Part shown: positions 1 through 9,229 of the stretch, one piece after another
Numbering within the stretch: position 1 is the stretch's first letter
Layout: each line of letters starts with the position of its first letter
Assembly (NCBI GenBank): GCA_947581835.1
Contig: CANPVV010000005.1
Location: 1-63,114, forward strand
Source: an uncultured Bacilli bacterium
Lineage (GTDB): Bacteria; Bacillota_I; Bacilli_A; RF39; UBA660
DNA length: 63,114 bases
Direction of reading: 5' to 3'
The notes under the pieces: generated by a model
Database searches by the model: none
The model's input: only the letters and a program-made list of their open reading frames with translations
What the model was told of the DNA's origin: nothing
Program-made: the position numbers and the translations under genes

Positions 1-63
1 TAATTCCTCCAAATTCCATGAGTTTTTTAAACAAAAAAGCTTTTAATTCTCGTTTTTCGACAT

Positions 64-252
64 GTGTCTTTGGTCGGAGTTATCATGGGTGAATTTTTAA
101 TTAGTACAAAAGGAATTGGTTACTTAATTATTTATGGTACTCAAGTATTTAATCTAAATATCGTAATGAGTGGAATTGTTATATTAATAATAATTTCATT
201 TATTCTCTATAAATTAGTTATCTTTATTGAAAAGAAATTACTAAATAATTAA
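64..252 (+). pseudogene. C-terminal remnant of SsuC/TauC-type ABC transporter permease
   Basis: SLVGVIMGEFLISTKGIGYLIIYGTQVF...EKKLLNN resembles the last ~60 aa of NitT/TauT permeases; upstream frame has stops (19-21, 34-36) and no permease core. Confidence 0.6.
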
Positions 253-280
253 CCACGTCTAAAAAAGGCGTGGTTTTATT
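251..280 (+). terminator. Rho-independent terminator
   Basis: AACCACG-N11-CGTGGTT followed by TTATT, overlapping the stop of the permease remnant. Confidence 0.65.
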
Positions 281-299
281 ATTTAATTCTTATTATCTA

Positions 300-459
300 A
301 ATTATTATACTCTTCATCTGTTACAGGTTCTAACCATTTATTTAAAGTTTCTTCTCCTGGTATTTCTACCGCAATATGACTAAACCAAGAGTCAGGTTGT
401 GCTCCATGCCAATGTTTCACATTTGGTTGTATTACAACAATATCTCCAGGAGATAATTT
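300..459 (-). pseudogene. Duplicated fragment of cupin gene (C-terminal part)
   Basis: 300-459 aligns without gaps to 818-977 at a constant 518 bp offset (about 11 mismatches by hand). Confidence 0.85.
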
Positions 460-507
460 TATAGATCGTCAATAAATATTATTCTAATGATTCAATACTT
501 TTTTCAA

Positions 508-786
508 TTAATATTTCATCAAAATAATCTTTACCAAATTTTGGACCATGTTTAATAATTCTGTAGCAGTTATTCGAATTTTTCGAATAACTGAATTTTC
601 ATTTAATTCATTACTGGAAAATACTTCTTTTAAATGATAATTAATTGTATTCACTTTAACATTAAATAATTCTGCCATTGTTTTTTGAGTTAACCAAAAG
701 TCTTCACTATCATATAAAACTTCTATCGTTTTATTAGTGTTTTCACTTTGATATAAAACTAAATCTTTAAGTGTATTCAGTTTCAT
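508..786 (-). pseudogene. N-terminal fragment of RhuM-like (virulence RhuM family) protein
   Basis: LYQSENTNKTIEVLYDSEDFWLTQKTMAELFNVKVNTINYHLKEVFSSNELNENSVIRKIRITA matches the RhuM N-terminal pattern; 92 aa, so truncated. Confidence 0.55.
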
Positions 787-815
787 TATAAGAGCCCCCT
801 TTCTTGCCTTTAAAT

Positions 816-1265
816 TTAATTATTATACTCTTCATCTGTTACAGGTTCTAACCACTCGTTTGAAGTTTCCTCACCTGGTATTTCTACAGCAATATGACTA
901 AACCAAGAATCAGGTTGAGCTCCATGCCAATGTTTAACATTTGGTTGTATTACGACAATATCTCCAGGAGATAATTTCTGTACTTCTTTTCCTTCTTCTT
1001 GATAATAACCATATCCAGCAATACATATTAAAACTTGTCCTCCGCCTGTTTTAGACTTATGAATATGCCAATTATTTCGACAACCTGGTTCAAAAGTTAC
1101 ATTTGCAAAACTAATTCCATTTTCCGTTTTTGCTAATAGTTTCAAATAACTATTACCTGTAAAATACTCTGCATATGCATCATTTGGTTGTCCTAATCCA
1201 AATACATTTAATTTATCAAATTCTTCCTTATTCATGTTTTTCTTCACTCCCATATACTTCCTCAA
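816..1265 (-). CDS. Cupin-domain protein
   Basis: GCRNNWHIHKSKTGGGQVLICIAGYGYYQEEG...PGDIVVIQPNVKHWHGAQPDSWFSHIAVE cupin motifs; overlaps downstream of a CMD-family ORF. Confidence 0.85.
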   Translation of the reverse strand: MRKYMGVKKNMNKEEFDKLNVFGLGQPNDAYAEYFTGNSYLKLLAKTENGISFANVTFEPGCRNNWHIHKSKTGGGQVLICIAGYGYYQEEGKEVQKLSPGDIVVIQPNVKHWHGAQPDSWFSHIAVEIPGEETSNEWLEPVTDEEYNN

Positions 1266-1560
1266 TTAAAGGAAATGTACTCCAAGCTTTAGGCCATCCA
1301 GCATAAAATGCCAATTGAGTTACTACCTCAACAACTTCCTCTTTTGTAAGGCCATGTTCTTTTCCAATTGCTAAATGGGCTTTTAATTGAGGATACAACC
1401 CTTGTGCAAATAAGGCTGATATTGTTATCAAACTCCTATCTCTAGGAGACAATTTATCTTCTCGACTCCATACCTCCCCAAATAATATATCATCATTTAA
1501 TTCAGCAAATTTAGGTGCAATCTTACCTAATTGATCTCTACCTGCTGTTTGTTTTTTCAT
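1228..1560 (-). CDS. Carboxymuconolactone decarboxylase family protein
   Basis: LSPRDRSLITISALFAQGLYPQLKAHLAIGKEHGLTKEEVVEVVTQLAFYAGWPKA is typical of CMD family. Confidence 0.9.
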   Translation of the reverse strand: MKKQTAGRDQLGKIAPKFAELNDDILFGEVWSREDKLSPRDRSLITISALFAQGLYPQLKAHLAIGKEHGLTKEEVVEVVTQLAFYAGWPKAWSTFPLIEEVYGSEEKHE

Positions 1561-1796
1561 TATTCATCACCATCCAAACTTTTAAATTTTTCTACTTTCA
1601 TGCTTAAATGATATTTATTTCTTAAATCTGCTATTTGCCTCATCATTTCTGATTTATGATGAATATCTAGTGCCTCTTCATTTTTCCATCTATCAATAAG
1701 CAAAACTGTTTCACTATCATCTAAAGGTAAAAAGTATTCGTATTTTAAATTACCAACTTCTGCTCTTACTCTATCTACAATTCCACTTGAAATCAT
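1560..1796 (-). CDS. Antibiotic biosynthesis monooxygenase (ABM)-like quinol monooxygenase
   Basis: VGNLKYEYFLPLDDSETVLLIDRWKNEEALDIHHKSEMM matches ABM-family pattern; start codon uncertain. Confidence 0.75.
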   Translation of the reverse strand: MISSGIVDRVRAEVGNLKYEYFLPLDDSETVLLIDRWKNEEALDIHHKSEMMRQIADLRNKYHLSMKVEKFKSLDGDE

Positions 1797-1875
1797 TTCC
1801 TGAGCAAATTTTTTAGCATCACCATTTTCGCCTTTATATTATAATAAATATTAATCGTTATACTCATACCTTCAC

Positions 1876-2346
1876 CTATATATCTAACCAATCTTTTATA
1901 TCATTATCTGATACATTACTTGCAAATCTTCTAGCACTCACAAAACTAAGATTACTATAAGTATTTTTTAGAGTATTAAAACTGTTTATTACACTTGATC
2001 CACCAGATGTTGCAAATACATATATTTTTTTATTTTCCAAATTATTTTCTTCAATAAATGTATTAATAATAGTTGGTGCTAAATCCCACCATACTGGAAA
2101 TCCAATTAAAACAGTATCATAATCATTTAAATTAGAAACCTTACTTCTAACCACTGGTCTTGATGATGGATTATTCATTTCAATTGATGACCTACTATTT
2201 GCATTATTCCAATCTAAATCTTCACTTGTATATTTATTTACAGGTTCAATTTGAAACAAATCACCACCTATATACTCAGCAATTTTACTTGCTACTCCTC
2301 TTGTTACTCCACTAGCTGAAAAATAACTAACTAAAATTTTACTCAT
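1876..2346 (-). CDS. Flavodoxin
   Basis: ILVSYFSASGVTRGVASKIAEYIGGDLFQI...GFPVWWDLAPTIINTFIE flavodoxin signature. Confidence 0.9.
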   Translation of the reverse strand: MSKILVSYFSASGVTRGVASKIAEYIGGDLFQIEPVNKYTSEDLDWNNANSRSSIEMNNPSSRPVVRSKVSNLNDYDTVLIGFPVWWDLAPTIINTFIEENNLENKKIYVFATSGGSSVINSFNTLKNTYSNLSFVSARRFASNVSDNDIKDWLDI

Positions 2347-2379
2347 AAAATCATTCCTTCCTTTTCTATTAAAATTTTT

Positions 2380-3462
2380 TTAGTACCAATCATGTTTTTC
2401 ATTTCTATCCAAAGCATTTATTTCTTTCATTTCATCTTCAGTTAATTCAAAACCATAAATGTCAGTATTTTCTTTTATATGTTCCGGATTAGAAGAGCCT
2501 GGTATAACCACAACCCCTTTTTGCAAATTCCAACGCAAGATAACTTGAGCTGCTGATACATTATGATTATTTGCTATCTTAACTATTGTTTCATTATTCA
2601 ATAATTCACTAGTATGACCTCTTCCTCCAAACGGATACCAACCCTGTACTACAATCCCTAAATTTTGGATATATGGAATAACGTCATTTTCTTGATAATA
2701 TGGGTGTATTTCATTTTGTACAAGAGCCGGCATAATATTTATTTGAGGTAAAAACTCTTCTAATTCCTTAACATACCAATTAGATAAACCTAAAGAACGA
2801 ATTTTTCCACTTTCTACATATTTTTCCATTTCTTTATAAGCACTAATATCATTTTCCCCTGGGTGGTGTAAGAGCATCATATCAATATAATCTATATCTA
2901 ATTTTTTAAGAGCAAGTTCTATTGCTTCTTTTGGTCTATCAAATTGACTAGGATAAATTTTTGTAATAACAAATATTTCATTTCTTGGTATTCCTGAATC
3001 TCTAATAGCTTTTCCTATTTCTTCTTCATTTCCATACATATAAGCTGTATCAATAAGTCTTACACCTGAATCTAAAGCACTCGATACAGCCTTATAACAA
3101 GTATCACCTGTTAAACTATAAGTCCCAATTCCATTTAAAGGCATTTTATACCCACTATTTAAAGTAACCTGTTTAGAATCTATATCAAAATCTATTCCTT
3201 GATAACTATTATCTATATTACTACTTTCCTTATTCATATTCTTACTTTCCTTTACACTATCAAAAACTTTAATTCCTAATATTTTTATAATAACTCCCGT
3301 ATCATAACCACTTTTTGAACTAGTATTTATTTTATGAACATTACTTATCTGATATGTTAATGCTCGATATTCTACTGTACCCCCATCTTTTAAATGAAAA
3401 GGAATAGGTACCAATAAAATTAAAAACAATACTATTAAAATAATTATTAATTTCTTTTTCAT
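2380..3462 (-). CDS. Membrane-anchored aldo/keto reductase with extra N-terminal domain
   Basis: N-terminal TM (KLIIILIVLFLILLVPIPF) plus ~80-aa module (LKDGGTVEYRALTYQISNVHKI...IIKILGIKVFD), then AKR core (RLIDTAYMYGNEEEIGKAI...DYIDMMLLHHPG). Confidence 0.9.
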   Translation of the reverse strand: MKKKLIIILIVLFLILLVPIPFHLKDGGTVEYRALTYQISNVHKINTSSKSGYDTGVIIKILGIKVFDSVKESKNMNKESSNIDNSYQGIDFDIDSKQVTLNSGYKMPLNGIGTYSLTGDTCYKAVSSALDSGVRLIDTAYMYGNEEEIGKAIRDSGIPRNEIFVITKIYPSQFDRPKEAIELALKKLDIDYIDMMLLHHPGENDISAYKEMEKYVESGKIRSLGLSNWYVKELEEFLPQINIMPALVQNEIHPYYQENDVIPYIQNLGIVVQGWYPFGGRGHTSELLNNETIVKIANNHNVSAAQVILRWNLQKGVVVIPGSSNPEHIKENTDIYGFELTEDEMKEINALDRNEKHDWY

Positions 3463-3472
3463 TTTATCATTC

Positions 3473-4132
3473 CTAATAATCTAAACTATTAACCCAAGCT
3501 TTTACTTCAGCCTCACTTATAGACAATCTTTTCCCATCTTGGAAATTAACATTTTTATAATGACTTTTAAAATAACTTACACTTGCAGATATTCCCGAAC
3601 TTCCTGACGTACAAAATGGAATAACTGTTTTCCCATCTAAATTATGACTATCTAAAAATGTCAAAATAATTCTTGGCGCATCTCCCCACCAAATTGGATA
3701 ACCTAAAAATATAACTTCATAATTATCAGTATTAATATTATTTTTTATTTCTGGTCTAGCACTAGCATCATTTTGTTCTTTTGTACTTCTACTATTACTA
3801 TTATTATAGTTTAAATCCTCTGAGGTATATTCATCTTTTGGTACAATTTCAATTAAATCTCCACCTACCCAATCTTTAATATACCCCGCAACTTTTTTAG
3901 TATTTCCTGTTGCCGAGAAATAAATAATAGCAACTTTTTTATCACTAGTCGTCTCATTATCATTATCATTTGTATTTTCTTCTTGTGTTTCATTACTATT
4001 TTGATTTTCATTTGTATTTGAATTATTATTATTGGATTCAAGTTTATTATTAGAACTTATAACCCAAAAACCAATTCCAGCTCCTACAATTACTACTATT
4101 GCAACAACTAAAACTATTATTTTTTTATTCAT
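3473..4132 (-). CDS. Membrane-anchored flavodoxin
   Basis: N-terminal TM, Asn/Glu-rich linker, then IIYFSATGNTKKVAGYI...GYPIWWGDAPRIILTFLD; paralogous to 1876-2346. Confidence 0.88.
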   Translation of the reverse strand: MNKKIIVLVVAIVVIVGAGIGFWVISSNNKLESNNNNSNTNENQNSNETQEENTNDNDNETTSDKKVAIIYFSATGNTKKVAGYIKDWVGGDLIEIVPKDEYTSEDLNYNNSNSRSTKEQNDASARPEIKNNINTDNYEVIFLGYPIWWGDAPRIILTFLDSHNLDGKTVIPFCTSGSSGISASVSYFKSHYKNVNFQDGKRLSISEAEVKAWVNSLDY

Positions 4133-4222
4133 ATATTTTTTCCTTCTCTCTTTAAAACTACCTATTACCTCTCAATTATCTATAATCTTTTATATCCAAA
4201 CTTGCCAAAAATAAGACTATTT

Positions 4223-4840
4223 TCATTTCACACCTCCTAATATTTTTTCTAATCCCATTTTTATCATTTCTTTATCGCTATAAAACTTATATTTAAAATC
4301 TGCTTTATTTATCGCTTCTTTCATTTTATCAGTTATAGAGGTATAAGGATAAATTCCCACCAAAAAAGGTAATATAGTAAATGTAATTTCTTCTGCTTCC
4401 GCTTTTTTAATATTAAAAAATTTACATAAACATTGTTCTAATAAAGAAACAGTTTCTTTAAATACTAACTTAAAATGAGTAATGCTTTCAACTCTACTAT
4501 TTTCTTCCATCTGAAACATATTAATCGAAATAAGTTTAAGTAAAATTTTTCTTTTTATAAGAGAATCAGTAATTTTATTTATTAAATCTTCTTTTGCTAG
4601 TTTTTCATTTTGTAAAAGAATATTACCTAAATCTTCATTCCATTTTAAATATTCCCTTTCAAGAAGCGCCAAAAATATTTCTTCTTTTGTCTGAAAATAA
4701 TTATAAATAGAAGTTCTCCCAACACTTATAAGACTTGCAATAAGCTTAATATTTATATCTTTAAAATCAAACCTTTCATACAACTTTTCACAAGCACTTA
4801 CTATTTCTTCTTTTCTCTCATCAACCAGTCGTTTTTCCAT
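4223..4840 (-). CDS. TetR/AcrR family regulator
   Basis: N-terminal HTH ...INIKLIASLISVGRTSIYNYFQTKEEIFLALLEREY. Confidence 0.9.
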   Translation of the reverse strand: MEKRLVDERKEEIVSACEKLYERFDFKDINIKLIASLISVGRTSIYNYFQTKEEIFLALLEREYLKWNEDLGNILLQNEKLAKEDLINKITDSLIKRKILLKLISINMFQMEENSRVESITHFKLVFKETVSLLEQCLCKFFNIKKAEAEEITFTILPFLVGIYPYTSITDKMKEAINKADFKYKFYSDKEMIKMGLEKILGGVK

Positions 4841-4857
4841 TTTATTTTCCTTCTAAC

Positions 4858-4870
4858 TGACCCATTGTCA
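4858..4870. promoter_or_regulatory. Putative TetR operator copy 1 (TGAC-CCATT-GTCA)
   Basis: 13-bp interrupted palindrome upstream of the TetR start; second copy at 4891-4903. Confidence 0.55.
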
Positions 4871-4881
4871 ATATAATAATA

Positions 4882-4904
4882 CACTCATAATGACACTCTG
4901 TCAA
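4882..4904 (-). promoter_or_regulatory. TetR-gene promoter with operator copy 2 (TGAC-ACTCT-GTCA, 4891-4903)
   Basis: Minus strand: TTGACA-N17-TATTAT, with the operator overlapping the -35; -10 lies just left of the operator (boundary approximate). Confidence 0.6.
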
Positions 4905-4961
4905 TATAAAATCAAACAAAAACAACTAAGATAATTTTATATCCTAGTTATTTTCTATACT

Positions 4962-7900
4962 TTACTCCATTTTCTTTTGTTTCACAATTATTTTATCCAA
5001 ACTTGCTAATACTGCAGGTAACAAAATTAATATTAACAAAACTGAACATAACGTTCCCTGTGAAATCGTTATACAAATCTTTGATGCTATCGCTGATGCA
5101 AAATAACCTACAATCAAAGTAACAATTATAAGGATTGATGCTGAAGTAATAATCGTATGAATTGACTCATTATAAGCCTCAATTACTGCATCTTTAACCT
5201 CCATAGTTCTTCTTAATTCTAAATAATAAGAAGTATACAATATCGCATAATCAATTGTAGCCCCCATTAATATACTTTGAACAATAAGGATTGCAATAAA
5301 GTAAACATTATCTCCCATAAGTGAAAGTATACCCATCGTTAAATAAACTGCACATTGAATAACCAAAACTAAAATAACTGGAATAATTAAAGATTTAAAT
5401 GTAAACGCTACAACCACAAATATTACAATCATTGTTATAATAGTTATATAAGTAAGTTCTTGATTAAATGTTTTACTCATATCATAAGCCATTGGTGAAT
5501 CTCCAATAACATAAAATTTATCCATTCCTTCACTTAACTTATCCCGCAAATTTTCTATAAATTTAAAAGTATTTTTTCCTTCTTTTTCATACTTTGTATT
5601 TAAAACTATTCGTGAATAATTCTTACCTCTAATTAAATTTTTTGCATCACTTATTTTAGTTTTTGCCTCTCTTATTTCTTCTCGCATCTCATCATCAATA
5701 AATTCATTAAATCTCTCATCATTAAGTATATCTTTATTTAAATACTGGACAAATTCTTCAATTGTTAAAACATAATTATAATCATACTTATACTGACTTC
5801 CATAATAAATATATAAAATATCTATTGTATTTTTATCAATATCTTCAGTAAGTTTCTCTACTAATTTATAAATTCCCTCATGAGTATATTTAGCTCCATT
5901 ATCTACCCCTTTTATAATCTCTCTTAAAGCCTGCAATTTACTTATTTTATCTTTACTAAACTCTTTACCATATTCTTTATCACTAACTACCTCATTTAAT
6001 AAATAATTAATAAACTCTTTCAAAGAAACTTTATAATTTTTATCTAAATATTTATAATCATACAATCCATACAACAATTTTAAATCATCTTCATTAACAC
6101 TTGATAATGTTGCCAAATCTTTACTACTATATTTAACCTCACCAATAACCCCTTCCATAACCTGTTTAACCAAATCTAAATCACTTAATGTTTCTTCGTC
6201 TAATTTTCCTTCTAAAACTTCATCATCTTTATGCTCTAAAATAAATGTAACAAAATTAATAGGACTTATAACCGTATCTCCTCTATTATCAATATATAAA
6301 GTATAAATATCTTTAACCATTTTTTCATCTATTCCCAAATATCTTCCAAGTTCATCATAACTAAACTTATCATTATCAAGAGTAGAATCCATTATATCTT
6401 TTAAAAATCCTAAATTACTCCATGTTGCTCCATCTATTTTATCTTTAATAAGCGAATTTTCTTTATTAGCAATAATAAGATTAACAAGTTCACTCAAGCT
6501 AGCTGTCCAATTATTTGTATTACCACCATAATAATTAATTAAAGCATACATATTACAAGCATCACTTTTACTAAGTCCTAAAGTTTCTGCCATTTGAGTA
6601 GCACTAAATTTAGGTGGGTTATCCGCTAGCCCAGAATCAATAGCTAATTGTAGTATTTTTAGTTTATTAATTGTTGCCTCATCTAATCCTCCACTTTCGG
6701 CAAAACTTAAAACAGTTTCAATAAAAGTTTTAGGACTAAATTTTACTCCATCTTTACCAGGTAAATCATAAACCATATCAACCAAACCAGGAGCAAGCTT
6801 ATCAAAAACACCTTTCAACTCATCTTTATTCATTTCTTTATTATCAATACCATCTTTATTTTCTACAAAAGGTTTTAACATTTCAAGTAAACTTATATCA
6901 CTTTCTTTAATATATTCATTTTCAACTAATTTTTCACTACCCAAAATAAATTCATCTAAACTAAATGTCGAACCATCATCTATATCTTTATACTTCAAAA
7001 GTAAAAGCTGTTTTATCATATCTTCTGGAACATTCAAATACCTAGAAAGTTCTAATGCTCCCATATCTTTAGTAATTGTTCCTCTATCACTAAAAGTTTT
7101 TAATAACTGAATACTATCCTTCATTTCTCTATCAAACATATCTTCATATTCTTCATTATTCATTACATTTTTTACTACAAAATTAGCAAACTGATTAATT
7201 GACAATTTTAAATCTATATCACTTAAACTAATATAATATTTATACAAATCTTTAACTGCCATCTCATCTATTGCAAATAAGCTAGCCATTTCTTTATAAT
7301 CCAGTTTTTTTATTATATCTTCTTTATTAATAAACTTTTTTAACTTATCTATTCTCTCCCTTTGTTCTTCATCAATTTTTTCGCCATACTTCTTACTAGT
7401 TAAAACATCTTTATCCATAAATTCCACAAAGTCATTTATGCTCAATTTAGCATTTTTATTTATTGCCAAATAATAAATCATTAAATCTTCAACATTACTT
7501 TTATCTATCTCTAAAATACTTGCTAAATCACTTATTGTTCTTTTCTTATTTACATTATTTTTAGTACTAAAATTCTTTAATCTTTCTATATTATTTTTCA
7601 TATCTTTATCAATTTTATCTTTTAAATCTTCATTATTATACGCTTTATCTTCAATAAAATTAATAAACTCACTTAAAGATATTTTAACATTAATATCTTT
7701 ATTATAATAATTATAATATAATATCTGCAATAAATAATCTGCTATATCCATATCCGAACCTAAATCTTTTACTTTATCCATTAATTTATCATAAGTTAAA
7801 TCTTCATCAATTGTATTTCCATAAGCTAGTACTTCATCAACCAATCTATCATCATCAATTTGGTCCAAATATTTTTTTATTATATCTTCATCTTTATTTT

Positions 7901-9047
7901 GATAAATAATTGCCATCTGATTATTTTCTTGAAAAACCTGAGAAATTTTATCTTCTTCCGAATTAGTATAAAAAAATCCTAAATTTCCTTTTAAAACATA
8001 ACTTCCCACACAAGCTACCAAAAATAATGGTAATGCTATATAACGCATTTTATAACTTGCTTTACCTATTTTATCCATCTTAAATACTGGTGTTTTCTTC
8101 TTAGTCTTAACAATTAATTTATCACACATTAAAATTAAAGTCGGTAAAACTAAAAATATACAAACTAAACTAAATAATACCCCTTTAGCTAAAACTAACC
8201 CTAAGTCTTTTCCAATTGTAAAACTCATAAATACTAAAGCTAAAAGTCCCGCGATTGTTGTAACTGAACTACTAGATATTGCCTGAAAAGCATGATGCAA
8301 AGCCTCTTTCATTGCCTCTACTTTATCCTTATATTTCTCTTTTTCTTGCTCATATCTGGAAATAAGCATAATTGAATAATCCATTGATAAAGCAAGTTGT
8401 AATATTGCACTTATTGATTTAGTTATATTTGAAACATTAGAAAATATAATATTTGTTCCATTATTAAGTAAAACAGCCATCAATATTGCCGTCAAAAACA
8501 AAAAAGGTTCCACATAAGATTCACACATTATAATCAAAATAATTAAAGCACAAAATATTGCCAATAAAACTATCCATATAGGTAGTACTTCTCCATTTGT
8601 CTGAGCAATATCGCCACTTGTATAATAAGTATAATCTTTAAAATGATCTTCAATCTCTGAAAAAACTTCACTAGCCTTCAAAGAATCTTTTTTATCATCA
8701 ACTGTTAAAGTAAACAAAGTATAATTATCTTTATTATAATCTTCACTCTCATCATAAAGTACTTCACTTACCCCATCAATATTTTCTAAATAAAGAATAA
8801 TCTCATCTATTTCCTCTTTTTTTAAATCTTGAAACATTAAATTTAAAGAACTAGTTTGATAATCACTAAACTCTTCGTTCATGATATCCATACCTTGTCT
8901 CGTTAAAGAGGTATCAGGTAAATATTGAGCCATATCATAATTAATTTTAACTTTATTCGCTAAAAAAACCGAAAATATTGTTAAAACTATCATTATAAAT
9001 AATATATAATATCGCTTATCAATAATAAAATCTGTTATTTTTCGCAA
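4962..9047 (-). CDS. MMPL/RND-family membrane transporter with large repeat insertion
   Basis: Two TM bundles typical of MMPL (e.g. SISAILQLALSMDYSIMLISRYEQE and QSILMGATIDYAILYTSYYLELRR); ~800-aa insertion in the second extracytoplasmic loop; TTG start. Confidence 0.88.
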   Translation of the reverse strand: MRKITDFIIDKRYYILFIMIVLTIFSVFLANKVKINYDMAQYLPDTSLTRQGMDIMNEEFSDYQTSSLNLMFQDLKKEEIDEIILYLENIDGVSEVLYDESEDYNKDNYTLFTLTVDDKKDSLKASEVFSEIEDHFKDYTYYTSGDIAQTNGEVLPIWIVLLAIFCALIILIIMCESYVEPFLFLTAILMAVLLNNGTNIIFSNVSNITKSISAILQLALSMDYSIMLISRYEQEKEKYKDKVEAMKEALHHAFQAISSSSVTTIAGLLALVFMSFTIGKDLGLVLAKGVLFSLVCIFLVLPTLILMCDKLIVKTKKKTPVFKMDKIGKASYKMRYIALPLFLVACVGSYVLKGNLGFFYTNSEEDKISQVFQENNQMAIIYQNKDEDIIKKYLDQIDDDRLVDEVLAYGNTIDEDLTYDKLMDKVKDLGSDMDIADYLLQILYYNYYNKDINVKISLSEFINFIEDKAYNNEDLKDKIDKDMKNNIERLKNFSTKNNVNKKRTISDLASILEIDKSNVEDLMIYYLAINKNAKLSINDFVEFMDKDVLTSKKYGEKIDEEQRERIDKLKKFINKEDIIKKLDYKEMASLFAIDEMAVKDLYKYYISLSDIDLKLSINQFANFVVKNVMNNEEYEDMFDREMKDSIQLLKTFSDRGTITKDMGALELSRYLNVPEDMIKQLLLLKYKDIDDGSTFSLDEFILGSEKLVENEYIKESDISLLEMLKPFVENKDGIDNKEMNKDELKGVFDKLAPGLVDMVYDLPGKDGVKFSPKTFIETVLSFAESGGLDEATINKLKILQLAIDSGLADNPPKFSATQMAETLGLSKSDACNMYALINYYGGNTNNWTASLSELVNLIIANKENSLIKDKIDGATWSNLGFLKDIMDSTLDNDKFSYDELGRYLGIDEKMVKDIYTLYIDNRGDTVISPINFVTFILEHKDDEVLEGKLDEETLSDLDLVKQVMEGVIGEVKYSSKDLATLSSVNEDDLKLLYGLYDYKYLDKNYKVSLKEFINYLLNEVVSDKEYGKEFSKDKISKLQALREIIKGVDNGAKYTHEGIYKLVEKLTEDIDKNTIDILYIYYGSQYKYDYNYVLTIEEFVQYLNKDILNDERFNEFIDDEMREEIREAKTKISDAKNLIRGKNYSRIVLNTKYEKEGKNTFKFIENLRDKLSEGMDKFYVIGDSPMAYDMSKTFNQELTYITIITMIVIFVVVAFTFKSLIIPVILVLVIQCAVYLTMGILSLMGDNVYFIAILIVQSILMGATIDYAILYTSYYLELRRTMEVKDAVIEAYNESIHTIITSASILIIVTLIVGYFASAIASKICITISQGTLCSVLLILILLPAVLASLDKIIVKQKKME
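5640..7720 (-). repeat. About nine degenerate ~80-aa tandem repeats inside MMPL protein
   Basis: Recurring pattern xxLSxxEFxxFxxxxVxxxxxYxxxIDxExxxxLxxLKxF...xxELxxxLxIxxxxVKxLYxYY; boundaries approximate. Confidence 0.75.
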
Positions 9048-9136
9048 GATAAATATTCCCTCTTTCTAAAAAGCGTAATACATTATATGACTAACAACTA
9101 AAAAAATAAAGTATAATTTTAAACTAAGTGTCTAAA

Positions 9137-9165
9137 TTAAGACAAAAACATAAATTTTGTCTTAA
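9137..9165. promoter_or_regulatory. Inverted repeat, putative TetR operator between divergent MMPL and TetR genes
   Basis: TTAAGACAAAA-N7-TTTTGTCTTAA, perfect 11-bp arms; an additional half site TGTCTAA is immediately to the left. Confidence 0.65.
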
Positions 9166-9229
9166 AATCTTCTAAATATCATGCTATAATAATACTATAA
9201 TAATTCCCAAAAAAGAAAGGAAAATAACT

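Noticed and set aside
56-62. Single TTCGACA (0A-box-like) at the left edge and another near 10951
   Set aside because: Isolated heptamers are expected by chance in 63 kb; one is inside a coding region. Only the phased triple at 62955-62981 is notable.
4032-4214. Plus-strand ORFs 4032-4214, 12252-12443, 12660-12854, 14777-14965, 17395-17598, 24599-24793, 41228-41467, 50593-50805, 51093-51377, 52652-52927, 54842-55159, 61273-61473
   Set aside because: All lie largely opposite well-supported minus-strand genes and give Ile/Leu/Ser-rich shadow translations.
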